Origin: an uncultured Saprospirales bacterium
GTDB lineage: Bacteria > Bacteroidota > Bacteroidia > Chitinophagales > CAJXBJ01
Assembly: GCA_913050195.1 (NCBI GenBank)
Contig: CAJXBJ010000004.1
Span: 1-51,995 of the forward strand
Direction: 5' to 3'
Length of the DNA stretch: 51,995 nt
The translations under genes were made by a program, and so were the position numbers. The notes below the pieces were generated by a model. It was given only the letters and a program-made list of their open reading frames with translations, had not been told where the DNA came from and ran no database searches. Of the stretch, positions 37,905 through 48,362 are shown piece after piece (the stretch's first letter is position 1; each line of letters opens with the position of its first letter).

Positions 37905-39790
37905 GACTAATTATACTTATATACCTGTCTTGTTTTATAACAGCAATATCTTTTGCACAAAATATTATTGGATACAGTCTATCAAAAAAAAGCGACTTTA
38001 GCGAACAACATATTTCTCGTATTAAGGAATTAACAAATGAAAAAATAAGTATAAAAAACACCTTGAATAGTATTGAAGATAACTTCTTTTTGATAGTTGA
38101 AATAAAGCCAAACTACAGAGATAGTAGTTCAATAATTCAATTACGGAATATATTTGAGTCTGTTCCTTTTCTTGATTACATAAGCCCTATAAAACAATTT
38201 GGCAGTCATTATGTTAGTCATTTACCTGAATGTATTATTAAAGTAAAGCCTGGTGTATCCTTAAATTATATTGTTAAAAAAACTAAGGATCTAGGCTTAG
38301 AATACCTAAATGAAGATAAGTCAATAGAAAATTGCTTTATATTTTCAATGAATAAATCTACAATTAGCTATGATTCCATAAAGTCTAAAATCAATAACTG
38401 GGAACATGTCGAATGGATAAATAGGAATAGCTTTTTTAGTCTTCTAACAAATGATGAGCCTGATGATACTTATTGGGAATGGCAATGGGCGTTGCACAAC
38501 ATAGGAAGCATTAAGCAAAGTTTAGGAACCCCTGGAGCTGACTTAGATGTACTTAAAGCATGGGAAATAAGTCGCGGGAACCCAAATATTAAAATAGCGG
38601 TTTTTGACAGTGGTGTGGATACTCAGCATGCGGAGTTAAGCCATTGCCTACTCACCGGCTATGATGCACTAAATCAAGGCACTAATGGCTACCCTTCTCT
38701 AGATTATGACGAAGATGGTCATGGAACATGCTGTAGCGGTATTATTGGAGCCCAATACAATAATTCAAATAGCATCACTGGTATTGCGCCCAATTGTAAA
38801 ATAGTTCCCGTGCGTGTATTTATGTATATTAATCTTAATGGTGAAATAACCGGCTATACAACACATATATGGGCTGCAAATGCAATGGCGTGGGCTTGGC
38901 AAGATGCTAATATTGATGTAGTTAATAATTCATATGGTATTCCTGATTATTTACTTCCTGTTTCAGGAATTGATACTACTTACTCTAACAATGCTATTAA
39001 AGCTGCGGTAAAAAATGGCCGAAATGGTCAAGGACTCCCAATGCTTTTTTCATCCGGTAATGAACCGGACTCTGTTGTTATATGGCCTGCGTCTTTTTAT
39101 TTAACGCTTTCTATAGGTGCTAGCAACATGTGCGACAAACTAAAAACTGTATTTGATTGTTCAAATGTAGGTTGGGGTGCCAATTATGGACAAGGCCTTG
39201 ATTGCGTTACACCTGGAGTAAAAATTGCCACTATAGATATGGTTGGAAGTAATGGATATCGTTCTGATGATTATCACATGACTTTTGGTGGTACTTCTGC
39301 ATCTTGTCCTTATGCTGCAGGAATTGTTGGTCTTATGCTTTCGGTTAATCCATTATTAACCTATGAACAAATAAAAAATATCCTACTAACTACCGCCGAG
39401 AAGGTTGGAGAATATCAATACAATCTTGAAAAGACTTACGGAACGTGGAGTACTGAAATGGGATATGGGCGACTCAATGCTTTTGAAGCTCTTAAAAAAG
39501 CACAGGCTATCTCTATAGATTCAGTTAAAGAAACAAAAGCAAGGATATATTATGATTCATATCAAAATGCTTTTTTAGAAATAGAGTTAGAAGAAACTAT
39601 GAACATATCAATAAACGCCTACAATACTATTGGTCAAAGGATTGCATCGCATAATATGAATACTGACCAAGGCAAACACATTATACCAGTTTCCTCTTTA
39701 ATAGAAAATTATCAAGGTATTGTTTTCTTTGATATTGATTTAAATAATAATTTTTATAGATTTAATTGCTGGCTTAATAATGAACTTTAA
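37901..39790 (+). CDS. Secreted S8 (subtilisin-like) serine peptidase
   Basis: Asp IAVFDSGVDTQHAEL, His DEDGHGTCCSGIIGA, Ser GGTSASCPYAAGIVGLM; signal peptide from ATG at 37901. Confidence 0.92.
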   Translation: MRLIILIYLSCFITAISFAQNIIGYSLSKKSDFSEQHISRIKELTNEKISIKNTLNSIEDNFFLIVEIKPNYRDSSSIIQLRNIFESVPFLDYISPIKQFGSHYVSHLPECIIKVKPGVSLNYIVKKTKDLGLEYLNEDKSIENCFIFSMNKSTISYDSIKSKINNWEHVEWINRNSFFSLLTNDEPDDTYWEWQWALHNIGSIKQSLGTPGADLDVLKAWEISRGNPNIKIAVFDSGVDTQHAELSHCLLTGYDALNQGTNGYPSLDYDEDGHGTCCSGIIGAQYNNSNSITGIAPNCKIVPVRVFMYINLNGEITGYTTHIWAANAMAWAWQDANIDVVNNSYGIPDYLLPVSGIDTTYSNNAIKAAVKNGRNGQGLPMLFSSGNEPDSVVIWPASFYLTLSIGASNMCDKLKTVFDCSNVGWGANYGQGLDCVTPGVKIATIDMVGSNGYRSDDYHMTFGGTSASCPYAAGIVGLMLSVNPLLTYEQIKNILLTTAEKVGEYQYNLEKTYGTWSTEMGYGRLNAFEALKKAQAISIDSVKETKARIYYDSYQNAFLEIELEETMNISINAYNTIGQRIASHNMNTDQGKHIIPVSSLIENYQGIVFFDIDLNNNFYRFNCWLNNEL

Positions 39791-42700
39791 TCCAACCTGC
39801 CCATGTTTTTGAAGAACAGTTAAGCTGATAAAAATAGGTGTCATTCGCTAACTTATTACCATTTGACTTTATACCTCCCCAATTATTTTGATAAGAATCT
39901 TCTTCATAAACTAAAGTACCCCACCGATCAAATATTTGAATACTACATGGTGCCATTCTTTGCAGAAAACCTGGAATTCTAAATTCATCATTTCTTCCAT
40001 CACCATTAGGCGATATAATATTAGGAATCATTACATTTTCACAGACCTCAACACTTAGCGTATCAGACTGCATACATCCATTAGTATAATACACATCTAT
40101 GATAGGGTGATAAGTAAATGGATAATCTTTTCCTATCTCCTTCTCATATATATAATCAACAGTTGCAGAATCACTTTCATCTCCATTGCCAAAACTCCAT
40201 ATATTTTCAGATACAGACATTGATGTCGGCAGATCCACATTATAAGCAAACTGAACCTCTAATGGATAACAATATGTTGAATCATAGCTTATATACGCAT
40301 CAATAGTTGGAGAATATTTTTTATCTATAGTATCCATTTCCTGAGACTGACATCCATTAGAATCAGTACCAATAACCATTAAAATAGAAGTATCTAAAAA
40401 CAGATAGCTTAAACTGGCTATACTATCAGCAATAGTATCCCATGACATTTGCCATTCAAACCAAGTATAATGTTCCGCCCCATACACATTAAGATTTACC
40501 AAACTATCATAACATAAGGATGAGTCTATATTTATAAGCTTAATGTTAGGAATACTATCAATATAAATATTTAATGAATCTGAGTAAGTTCCACAACCTA
40601 CATCCGAATTCAAAGTATAATAAAGCTTAATCAAACCAAGGACAGAGTCATTTACATATGATAAATCTTCAGGATTAATTGAAGTACCAAAAACTCCACC
40701 CTTTCCACTATCACTCCATTGAACAGACGAAAATCCATAAAAAGGATTTGTATATAATAAACTATCCCCGTTACAAACATTAAGGCTAGTATCTAAGTTT
40801 GAATAAGGACTCTGTAATATACTAAAGCATAAAGTATCTGAGATTGAAGGACACACATTGTAATTATACGCATCTAGAACTATACATTGGGTATTTCCAA
40901 TAGCAACTAATTCTGTTGAGAAACTCGTACTCACCTGATTTACAGATGATGTAAATGCCCCACCAATAAACAATTGCTTCCAAAGCATACTATCAGCCTG
41001 CACATTAGCACTAAAATTAATTGAATTTCCTGAGCATATAGAAGATATATTATTTATAATATTGGCTACTGGTCTTTTATCTACATTAATTAAAATACTG
41101 TCTGAATTTGATCCACATAAAGCAAAACTATCAACCACTTTAGCTATCATAAGGATTGAATCATTATTCCCATTATAAATGTATGTTGGCTCATAACTAG
41201 TAGAGTCATCAAAGTTACCACCTGCCCCATTATCTGACCATACAACCATTCCATTAACCATTGCACTTATTGAAAGGGGTTCCCCTTCACAAATATTAGT
41301 ATCTGACGGTAAATTAACCTGAAGATCAATGACTTTTACTCGTACACTATCGATTGCAACACATTGTTTCATGTCAATAATTGAAACGTAATATGTAATA
41401 CTCGAGTCAGGACTTGCCGAAGAATAATAAAGATTCGGGTTGGAAAGTCCCATTGTTGGCAACCATGTATAAGCATGTGCCAAAGGAGAGCCTGGCGTAC
41501 CCATATCTTGAGCACTGGCACTTAACAATATTGTCTGACCTTTACATATAGTATCTCCAATTCCTGCATCAACAGACAATGAAGGATTTACCTCAACATA
41601 TATACTATCTATGTCTGAGCATAAATTGCCATCAATAACCTCAAAACTAAACCACTGTGAAGTATCTGGGTAAGCCCAACTTGAAAACCCTAAAGTATCC
41701 TCAATGGCTTCCACAGGATTCCATTTAAAGACATGACCCACTGGAAAACCTAATGTTCCAGAATCTACTAATGCTGAAGTAAGATAAAGTGAATCACCAT
41801 AACATAAAAAAGAAGTATCAGAGCTTATAGTAACATTTAAGGGGGGATTAATTGAAACAAGTACAGTGTCATTAGATTCACAAAGTGATGCATCAATCAC
41901 TTTTATTCTAAAAAAGCCCGTGTCCTGCAGATAAGCCAAAGTAATTGCTGAATCCCCTTGAATTAAGGAGTCACTATTATTATAAAGTAAGTTTTCCCAT
42001 TCATAGCTATATGGACCTGTACCAAGCGCTAAACTATCAATTACAACACTTAAGGTTACTGGATCAAAATTGCAGGACGCCATAGGATTTGAAAAGGCCG
42101 ATGTTTCCAATGGAGGATTAACATTAATCTGAACAGTGTCTGAAGCTTTACATGCGTTTATATCCTCTACATTGATAATATACGTCATAGTATCAATGAG
42201 AGAGCTAACAACATTTAATTGAGTTGTGTCATCCAAATAGTCAGTAGGAATCCATGAAAAAGAAAAACTGCCAGCACCAGCATCTATATTAGCACTTAAA
42301 GCGGCTGTTTCACCATAGCAAATAAAAGAATCACTTATTAAGCCAACCTCAAGATAAGGAGAAACATTTATCGTTAAACTATCTGTAGCTGTACATAAAT
42401 TAGAGTCTGTAACAATTAGATGATAAGTAGTAGTTGTATCAGGGCTTGCTAAAGGTTGCTGAATATTAGCATTGTTAAGGCCAAGGCTTGGTGTCCATAC
42501 ATAAGCATAAGGTGCAGGAACACCAATTGTTCCACTGTCAATTACTAATGTATTTAGCTGTATTGTTTCATTTTGACAAATAGTATCATCTGGTAAAACC
42601 TCAATATTCAAAGCTGGGTTAACTTTTATATAAACACTATCTGTTGCTTCACATAAATTACCATCCGTTACCTTAATAATATACTTTATACTCTCATTAG

Positions 42701-45062
42701 GATAAGCTTTAGAACTTAATGCATTGGAATCTTGAATATACGTTGTGGGCAACCACTGAAAAACATGGGCCACGGGAACGCCTGGATATCCACTATCTAT
42801 AAGAATAGCGTCTAATTGAATACTATCCCCGTAACAAATAAGATTTTGGTTGACATTTAGATTAATATTAAGAGGTGCACTCACTGTAATTACAGTACTA
42901 TCAACTTTTGTACATGCATTAACATCACTTACGCTTATATAATAAACGCCTAGTGCTAATTGATTAATTGAAGAGGTTGTGTCGCCTGTACTCCATATAT
43001 AAGTGTAATCAGGTGTCCCCCCCTGCACAAAAACTTCTGTTACACCACCATTATTACTTGCACAAGAAAAAGCTGTATCAACCACATTTATTTGTAAAGA
43101 TTGTGGTTCCCAAACCACTGAACTAGTCTCTAATGTACAAAGTGCTGCATCGGTAATAGTCACAGCATAAGTAGAGGCAGAAAGGTTAGTATTTAATGAT
43201 GTCGTTGCCCCATTTGTCCAAGCATATTGATAAGCTCCAAAACCATTACTGACATTTACATTTAGCTCTCCATTTTCATCACCAGCGCAAAGCAAACTAT
43301 CAGCAATTATATTGGCTTGCATGTTCGATATTAAACCAACTTGAACCGTATCTGTTTTTTGACATCCAACTTCATCATAGATGTTCACTATATATGTACC
43401 TGCATCTAAATTATTAATTAGAGACCCATTCAAACCATTAGACCAAATTATTGAATCAATTAAAAAGCTATTTTGAACATTACTTTCAATACTGCCATCT
43501 TGAGAATACGAACACGTTTCCGCGGAGACAGTGTAATTAGCAAGCATAGGCACACCCTCTATTATTTTAACTGAATCACTTGCCATACATCCAGAAGAGT
43601 CAGTCACACTTATATTGTAAATGCCCGATGATGATAAAGTAATTAGTCCTGTACTGTCCCCGGTAGACCATGCATAAGAGGCATATCCATTATTCGCACT
43701 AATAGCTATGCTATCACCTGAACAAAGACGAATACTATCGTCCAAACTAAGGCCTAAAGAATTTAAATTAATTTCAAATGTATCAAAACAGCCGAGCATT
43801 GCCACGCTAACTTGATCTAATCCGGTTACGACATAACTTATAGTATCATCATTATCACCTGTTGACCAAAAAATATCATTCGGTGAAAAAACACTGTTTT
43901 CTACATATAAAATAACGGTATCATATAAACAATATTCACTTGAATATGGGCTTGCGCCAATTTCCATTGCAACAACATCAATACTATCTTCATGAGTACA
44001 ACCAAAAGAATCTGATACAGTAACACTATATAAATCCTCAATATTGGATTGAATATTAGCTAAAGTATCTCCATTACTCCAAAAATAACTTTCATAAGAA
44101 CCAGATAAATTTAAATTAAACTGACCTGTTATACAAAATGAAAGAACTGTATCTAGTATTAGATTTTCATTTGAAACATTAATTATGAAAGTATCCGCAA
44201 ATTCAAAAGAACATTTATCTTTAGATGTATATGTATATGTCTTTTGAGTATCTGGGAAAAAATGAAAAATAGATTGGCTAGTATCCATTTCAACCAAACT
44301 CAGCCAGTTTAATGTATCTCCATATATATTCTCTACAGTAAATGTATCTCCATAGCAGATTAGTGAATCAGAAATATCTCCAGAATTAGAATTATATAAA
44401 GGACATACTGATTGGGCATTAGAACCAATACTTGTCGATCCCGTCCAGCCAAAATAAAGTTGTGATTGGCCCCCGAAAACAGTGTTAATAATATTGCCAT
44501 TATATTCTAAAGCTAGATTACAATCAAGATATATTTTTAGCCTATTACTATCACTTAACCATTCAATTCTAACATTATGTAACTGACAATCTTCAATATT
44601 CGCAGAATCAAACAATGTAGGACCTACTAAAGTATTAAGTACGTCGGAATGATCTGTTATCCCATTTTTCATAAGCGAAATATGATCATGCATAGAATCA
44701 TTTAAAGCTATATGATGATATGTATCAAACTCTACAGCTATTGATGGAGTAATTCCTGCATAACCCATATTGCCAGCGGATGGAACAACGTTAACACCCT
44801 GATTCTGTAATACAAAAGCCAATCCATCCCCACCAACATCATTACAACCAAAATTCACCTCATATATTAGTACAAAATCATCACTTAAATCTAATGGCGT
44901 ACTGTTCCAAATAGCTCCTGATTGGTATGTAACATCAGATGTTATTTGATAACAGCTCCCCACTTCAATAGCATCAGCTTGAACTTGATATTGTGCATTT
45001 AAGACATAGCACAAAACCAAATTCATTAATACTATAAAAGTTTTTAACCTATTTATTCCCAT
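39774..45062 (-). CDS. Giant surface protein: L-type lectin-like domain, SprB-like repeats, tandem ~85-aa Ig-like repeats, type B (CHU_C) T9SS sorting domain
   Basis: N-term lectin FVLIYEVNFGCNDVGGDGLAFVLQNQ...GITPSIAVEFDTYHH; repeats ending in CxAxDSVxIxVNP; C-term PNIISPNGDGRNDEFRIPGFLQRMAPCSIQIFDRWGTLVYE. Confidence 0.92.
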   Translation of the reverse strand: MGINRLKTFIVLMNLVLCYVLNAQYQVQADAIEVGSCYQITSDVTYQSGAIWNSTPLDLSDDFVLIYEVNFGCNDVGGDGLAFVLQNQGVNVVPSAGNMGYAGITPSIAVEFDTYHHIALNDSMHDHISLMKNGITDHSDVLNTLVGPTLFDSANIEDCQLHNVRIEWLSDSNRLKIYLDCNLALEYNGNIINTVFGGQSQLYFGWTGSTSIGSNAQSVCPLYNSNSGDISDSLICYGDTFTVENIYGDTLNWLSLVEMDTSQSIFHFFPDTQKTYTYTSKDKCSFEFADTFIINVSNENLILDTVLSFCITGQFNLNLSGSYESYFWSNGDTLANIQSNIEDLYSVTVSDSFGCTHEDSIDVVAMEIGASPYSSEYCLYDTVILYVENSVFSPNDIFWSTGDNDDTISYVVTGLDQVSVAMLGCFDTFEINLNSLGLSLDDSIRLCSGDSIAISANNGYASYAWSTGDSTGLITLSSSGIYNISVTDSSGCMASDSVKIIEGVPMLANYTVSAETCSYSQDGSIESNVQNSFLIDSIIWSNGLNGSLINNLDAGTYIVNIYDEVGCQKTDTVQVGLISNMQANIIADSLLCAGDENGELNVNVSNGFGAYQYAWTNGATTSLNTNLSASTYAVTITDAALCTLETSSVVWEPQSLQINVVDTAFSCASNNGGVTEVFVQGGTPDYTYIWSTGDTTSSINQLALGVYYISVSDVNACTKVDSTVITVSAPLNINLNVNQNLICYGDSIQLDAILIDSGYPGVPVAHVFQWLPTTYIQDSNALSSKAYPNESIKYIIKVTDGNLCEATDSVYIKVNPALNIEVLPDDTICQNETIQLNTLVIDSGTIGVPAPYAYVWTPSLGLNNANIQQPLASPDTTTTYHLIVTDSNLCTATDSLTINVSPYLEVGLISDSFICYGETAALSANIDAGAGSFSFSWIPTDYLDDTTQLNVVSSLIDTMTYIINVEDINACKASDTVQINVNPPLETSAFSNPMASCNFDPVTLSVVIDSLALGTGPYSYEWENLLYNNSDSLIQGDSAITLAYLQDTGFFRIKVIDASLCESNDTVLVSINPPLNVTISSDTSFLCYGDSLYLTSALVDSGTLGFPVGHVFKWNPVEAIEDTLGFSSWAYPDTSQWFSFEVIDGNLCSDIDSIYVEVNPSLSVDAGIGDTICKGQTILLSASAQDMGTPGSPLAHAYTWLPTMGLSNPNLYYSSASPDSSITYYVSIIDMKQCVAIDSVRVKVIDLQVNLPSDTNICEGEPLSISAMVNGMVVWSDNGAGGNFDDSTSYEPTYIYNGNNDSILMIAKVVDSFALCGSNSDSILINVDKRPVANIINNISSICSGNSINFSANVQADSMLWKQLFIGGAFTSSVNQVSTSFSTELVAIGNTQCIVLDAYNYNVCPSISDTLCFSILQSPYSNLDTSLNVCNGDSLLYTNPFYGFSSVQWSDSGKGGVFGTSINPEDLSYVNDSVLGLIKLYYTLNSDVGCGTYSDSLNIYIDSIPNIKLINIDSSLCYDSLVNLNVYGAEHYTWFEWQMSWDTIADSIASLSYLFLDTSILMVIGTDSNGCQSQEMDTIDKKYSPTIDAYISYDSTYCYPLEVQFAYNVDLPTSMSVSENIWSFGNGDESDSATVDYIYEKEIGKDYPFTYHPIIDVYYTNGCMQSDTLSVEVCENVMIPNIISPNGDGRNDEFRIPGFLQRMAPCSIQIFDRWGTLVYEEDSYQNNWGGIKSNGNKLANDTYFYQLNCSSKTWAGWIKVHY
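41330..42885 (-). repeat. Six tandem ~85-aa protein repeats within the giant protein
   Basis: Units begin PLNINLNVNQNLICYGDSIQLDA, ALNIEVLPDDTICQNETIQL, YLEVGLISDSFICYGETAAL, PLETSAFSNPMASC, PLNVTISSDTSFLCYGDSLYL, SLSVDAGIGDTICKGQTILL. Boundaries approximate. Confidence 0.85.
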
Positions 45063-45098
45063 CAACAATGACACTAAGCCTTTATTAAATTAAACATA

Positions 45099-48000
45099 TC
45101 AAATTATTTTGACCACTTTTTCGTCAGGGTAATATAGATATCCTTTAGTTTTTGGATAACCCATACTTATCAACAAGCGCTTATATTTTTCTACTTGTCT
45201 TATATGTTTTTCTTTAAAGTCCCCAAATTTAAAGTCAATAACAATAGTTTCTTCCTTATTCATCAATACTCTATCCAATATATAAATATTGTTTTCCTCA
45301 ATTATGCTTCTCTCATTAAGGACATCCCACTTTGTGTCAAACCACTCTGAAACTGGAGGGTAATTTATATATTCATCTAATTTCTTTTTAAGATAACCGA
45401 GGTCATCTATCCAACTAGTCTGACTTTCACTAAATTCCTCTATTATTCTATCAACATCTGATTTGTATTTTATTTTTGCTAATAACTCATGCATCATAGT
45501 GCCATATGCCAATTGCGACTCTGATGTGTTTTGAGACACAAAATGAATAGATGACTTATTTTTAATTTTATATAAATCTCTCCAATTATATACTGGATAT
45601 TTTTCTATACGATTTAGATTTTGATTCGTTGAATGATTAAATACCTCATCTAACTTATGCGAAATATTTGTTTGGATTAATTCGATTAAACGCTTTTTCC
45701 TGAATTCAAAACCATCAATTTGAAAATTATTTATATTTGAATATGTACATTGATATATCAAATCAGATATCTTACTAAAATTCCCTTTACTTAATTCCTT
45801 TTCATCTGGAGCAAAACACCAAACAAATAACTTTTTTCTTGCTCTAGTACATGCTACGTAGAAAACGTTTATTGCATCCATAACAGCATAAATACTTTCT
45901 TTATAGGCTTCTTTATAGAATAAGCTCTCCTTAAGTCTACTATTATAATACATGGGTAGATTGAATCTAGATTTAAATGGCTCGTCTTCTACACTGCACC
46001 ATAAAATATTATCTCCCTTTTTATCATCCAAATACCAATCACAATATGGTATTATAACAATATCATAGGCTAGTCCTTTTGCTTTATGAATTGTTGAGAC
46101 TTGAATAGCTTCCATTTCACTCATAAGGCTTACTGAAAAACGGTGCCCTTCTTCAGACCACCATATTAAGACATCACTTAAGCCCAAATTTTTTTGTTGG
46201 GTATATTCTAATATCGCTTCTTGAAAATATTGCAAATAAATTATTTCTGACTGTATTTCGGAAAGACCATACAGTGCAATAATATACTCTACTAGCTCAT
46301 AAACAGAGACATCGCCAATTTCAAATATTGAATCAAGCTTTAAATCCTTTTCTATATTAATATAGTCCTTACTTAAATAAGGCTCAGGGTTTAATACATA
46401 TTTATCGCTAAAAATAGAATTAAGCAATTGATGTATTGACATCAGATAAACAGGGTCTCTATTATTGACATACTCAAGAATATTAATAATAAGTTGAACT
46501 ATCTTTGAATTTGATATCAATAATGCATCCTTAGAAAGTGCTGAAACACCTCCATCATAACTTAATATCATATTTACAATATCCCTAGCTTCACTATTTG
46601 TTCTTACCAGGACAGTAATCTGATCTGCTTTATAACCCTCAGATATTAATGATTCAATACACTTATAAAGTTTCGCTTGTACTTTATCATTTTTTTCATT
46701 TCGATCCCTTTTTGAATCCAAATGAATAAAATCTATACCAACTTCTCCACCCTCTGTTTCTGGCAATACTTGCTCAACTCCGCTATAAGCATCAATAAAT
46801 ATTTTATCAAACCCTTGCTGACTAATGTACTCCTTTAAAGAAGGTTCAAGCTGATTATATTCTAAATTAACATGTGACTGATAAAATTGGGGTAACAATG
46901 AAAAAAGATGATTATTAAAATCAACAATTTCCCTTGTACTCCTAAAATTATTATTTAAAGACGTGTGCTGAACATTAAAATGGCCTAATGTTTCATCGAC
47001 TTCCTTAAGAAGTAAATGCCAATCTCCACCACGCCATCGATAAACAGATTGTTTGACATCTCCTACTATCATGTTGTAACAATTATCCGCTAAACTATTT
47101 ATGATCAAAGGTTTAAAATTAGACCATTGCAATCTAGAGGTATCTTGAAATTCATCGATCAGTAAATGCTTATAAGTATTTCCAGCCCATTCATAAACAC
47201 TTGCTTCTTCTCGCCCTCCTATAACCTGATTTAATAATTGATGAGTATCAGATATCAGCAAAATATTTTCCTTAACTCTATAGTGCTTTAAAGCATCATT
47301 AAGTTCATGCATTATAGCAAAAGCATAAAGATTCTTTTGTATTTCCTCTAAACTTACTAACAAACGATAATCGGTAGAGAGAATTAATCTTATGTTTTCT
47401 AAGCAATCTAAAACTTCCTCATATACCAAGCTTAAGGCCACTTTTATTTGATCATTTGCCGTTTTTGAATGCCAATTCTCAAAACCGTCAAGCGCTTTTT
47501 GAACACTTATATTCATTTTATAATCAATAGATGTTTGACCATGTGCACATCTTTTGACATAATTGTGTATATATTTAAATTTTTGACCAAGCAAAGGCTC
47601 TTCTCCCAATTTTTCAGAAATTATACTTAATGCCAATTTGGCTATGTCTTGAATACTAGAATTAATGCGCTTTTTTTCAGTTTTAACAACTTTCATTAAG
47701 GCTTTCTGATCATTCCCTTTAAAGCTTGTATTGTTCCACGCACTTTCTTTAAGAATCTCTTTACATAGTACTGTTAAGTCTCTTTTAAAATTCCAACTCT
47801 TACCTTGTCTTATCTTGTAAATAGAAAGCTCTGAAAGCCAACGCCTTAAGTCCTTGTCTTTATGAATACGCCGAAAAACATCTAGACTAACTTCATTGAT
47901 GACTTTTTCTGTATTTAACTCAATATTATAGTTTTCCAAAATGCCAAGGTCTAAAATAAAAGCTCTTAGTATTTTTTGAATAAAGCTATCAATAGTTTTA

Positions 48001-48314
48001 ACTGAAAATCGAGAATAGTCATGTAAAATATTCTGCAAAGCAACTTTAGAACGATATCTAATTGTCCTAGTATCTGTTTCTAACTCCTCCTCTAGTTTTG
48101 CTAAATATGAGCTAGGTTCTCCTTTAGACAATTTAGTGAGTTCCTCTATAATTCGACGCTTCATTTCTCTGGTAGCATCATTAGTAAAGGTTACTGCCAA
48201 ACATGACTCATATTTATTGTAAGGATCCTGAAGAATTAACCGAATATACTGATAGGCCAAGTTATAGGTCTTTCCAGATCCAGCTGAGGCTTTAAATATT
48301 TCAATTTTAGACAA
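45099..48314 (-). CDS. UvrD/AddA (RecB-like) helicase-nuclease
   Basis: KASAGSGKTYNLAYQYI Walker A; LLIDEFQDTSRLQW; GDVKQSVYRWRGGD; VSTIHKAKGLAYDIVIIP; VACTRARKKLFVW; C-terminal nuclease GTMMHELLAKI...LDRVLMNKEETIVIDFKFG...QVEKY. Confidence 0.93.
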   Translation of the reverse strand: MSKIEIFKASAGSGKTYNLAYQYIRLILQDPYNKYESCLAVTFTNDATREMKRRIIEELTKLSKGEPSSYLAKLEEELETDTRTIRYRSKVALQNILHDYSRFSVKTIDSFIQKILRAFILDLGILENYNIELNTEKVINEVSLDVFRRIHKDKDLRRWLSELSIYKIRQGKSWNFKRDLTVLCKEILKESAWNNTSFKGNDQKALMKVVKTEKKRINSSIQDIAKLALSIISEKLGEEPLLGQKFKYIHNYVKRCAHGQTSIDYKMNISVQKALDGFENWHSKTANDQIKVALSLVYEEVLDCLENIRLILSTDYRLLVSLEEIQKNLYAFAIMHELNDALKHYRVKENILLISDTHQLLNQVIGGREEASVYEWAGNTYKHLLIDEFQDTSRLQWSNFKPLIINSLADNCYNMIVGDVKQSVYRWRGGDWHLLLKEVDETLGHFNVQHTSLNNNFRSTREIVDFNNHLFSLLPQFYQSHVNLEYNQLEPSLKEYISQQGFDKIFIDAYSGVEQVLPETEGGEVGIDFIHLDSKRDRNEKNDKVQAKLYKCIESLISEGYKADQITVLVRTNSEARDIVNMILSYDGGVSALSKDALLISNSKIVQLIINILEYVNNRDPVYLMSIHQLLNSIFSDKYVLNPEPYLSKDYINIEKDLKLDSIFEIGDVSVYELVEYIIALYGLSEIQSEIIYLQYFQEAILEYTQQKNLGLSDVLIWWSEEGHRFSVSLMSEMEAIQVSTIHKAKGLAYDIVIIPYCDWYLDDKKGDNILWCSVEDEPFKSRFNLPMYYNSRLKESLFYKEAYKESIYAVMDAINVFYVACTRARKKLFVWCFAPDEKELSKGNFSKISDLIYQCTYSNINNFQIDGFEFRKKRLIELIQTNISHKLDEVFNHSTNQNLNRIEKYPVYNWRDLYKIKNKSSIHFVSQNTSESQLAYGTMMHELLAKIKYKSDVDRIIEEFSESQTSWIDDLGYLKKKLDEYINYPPVSEWFDTKWDVLNERSIIEENNIYILDRVLMNKEETIVIDFKFGDFKEKHIRQVEKYKRLLISMGYPKTKGYLYYPDEKVVKII

Positions 48315-48320
48315 TTCTGT

Positions 48321-48342
48321 GGCTTTACTTAAATATAAAGCC
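48321..48342. other. Inverted repeat between anti-sigma and helicase genes
   Basis: GGCTTTA (48321-48327) / TAAAGCC (48336-48342), 8-nt spacer. Confidence 0.5.
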
Positions 48343-48362
48343 TTTTAAGGAATTCTCTAGTA

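Noticed and set aside
45099-48314. Defence-system interpretation of the UvrD-like helicase-nuclease
   Set aside because: All helicase motifs plus a C-terminal RecB-type nuclease fit a housekeeping AddA/RecB repair enzyme; no defence neighbours.
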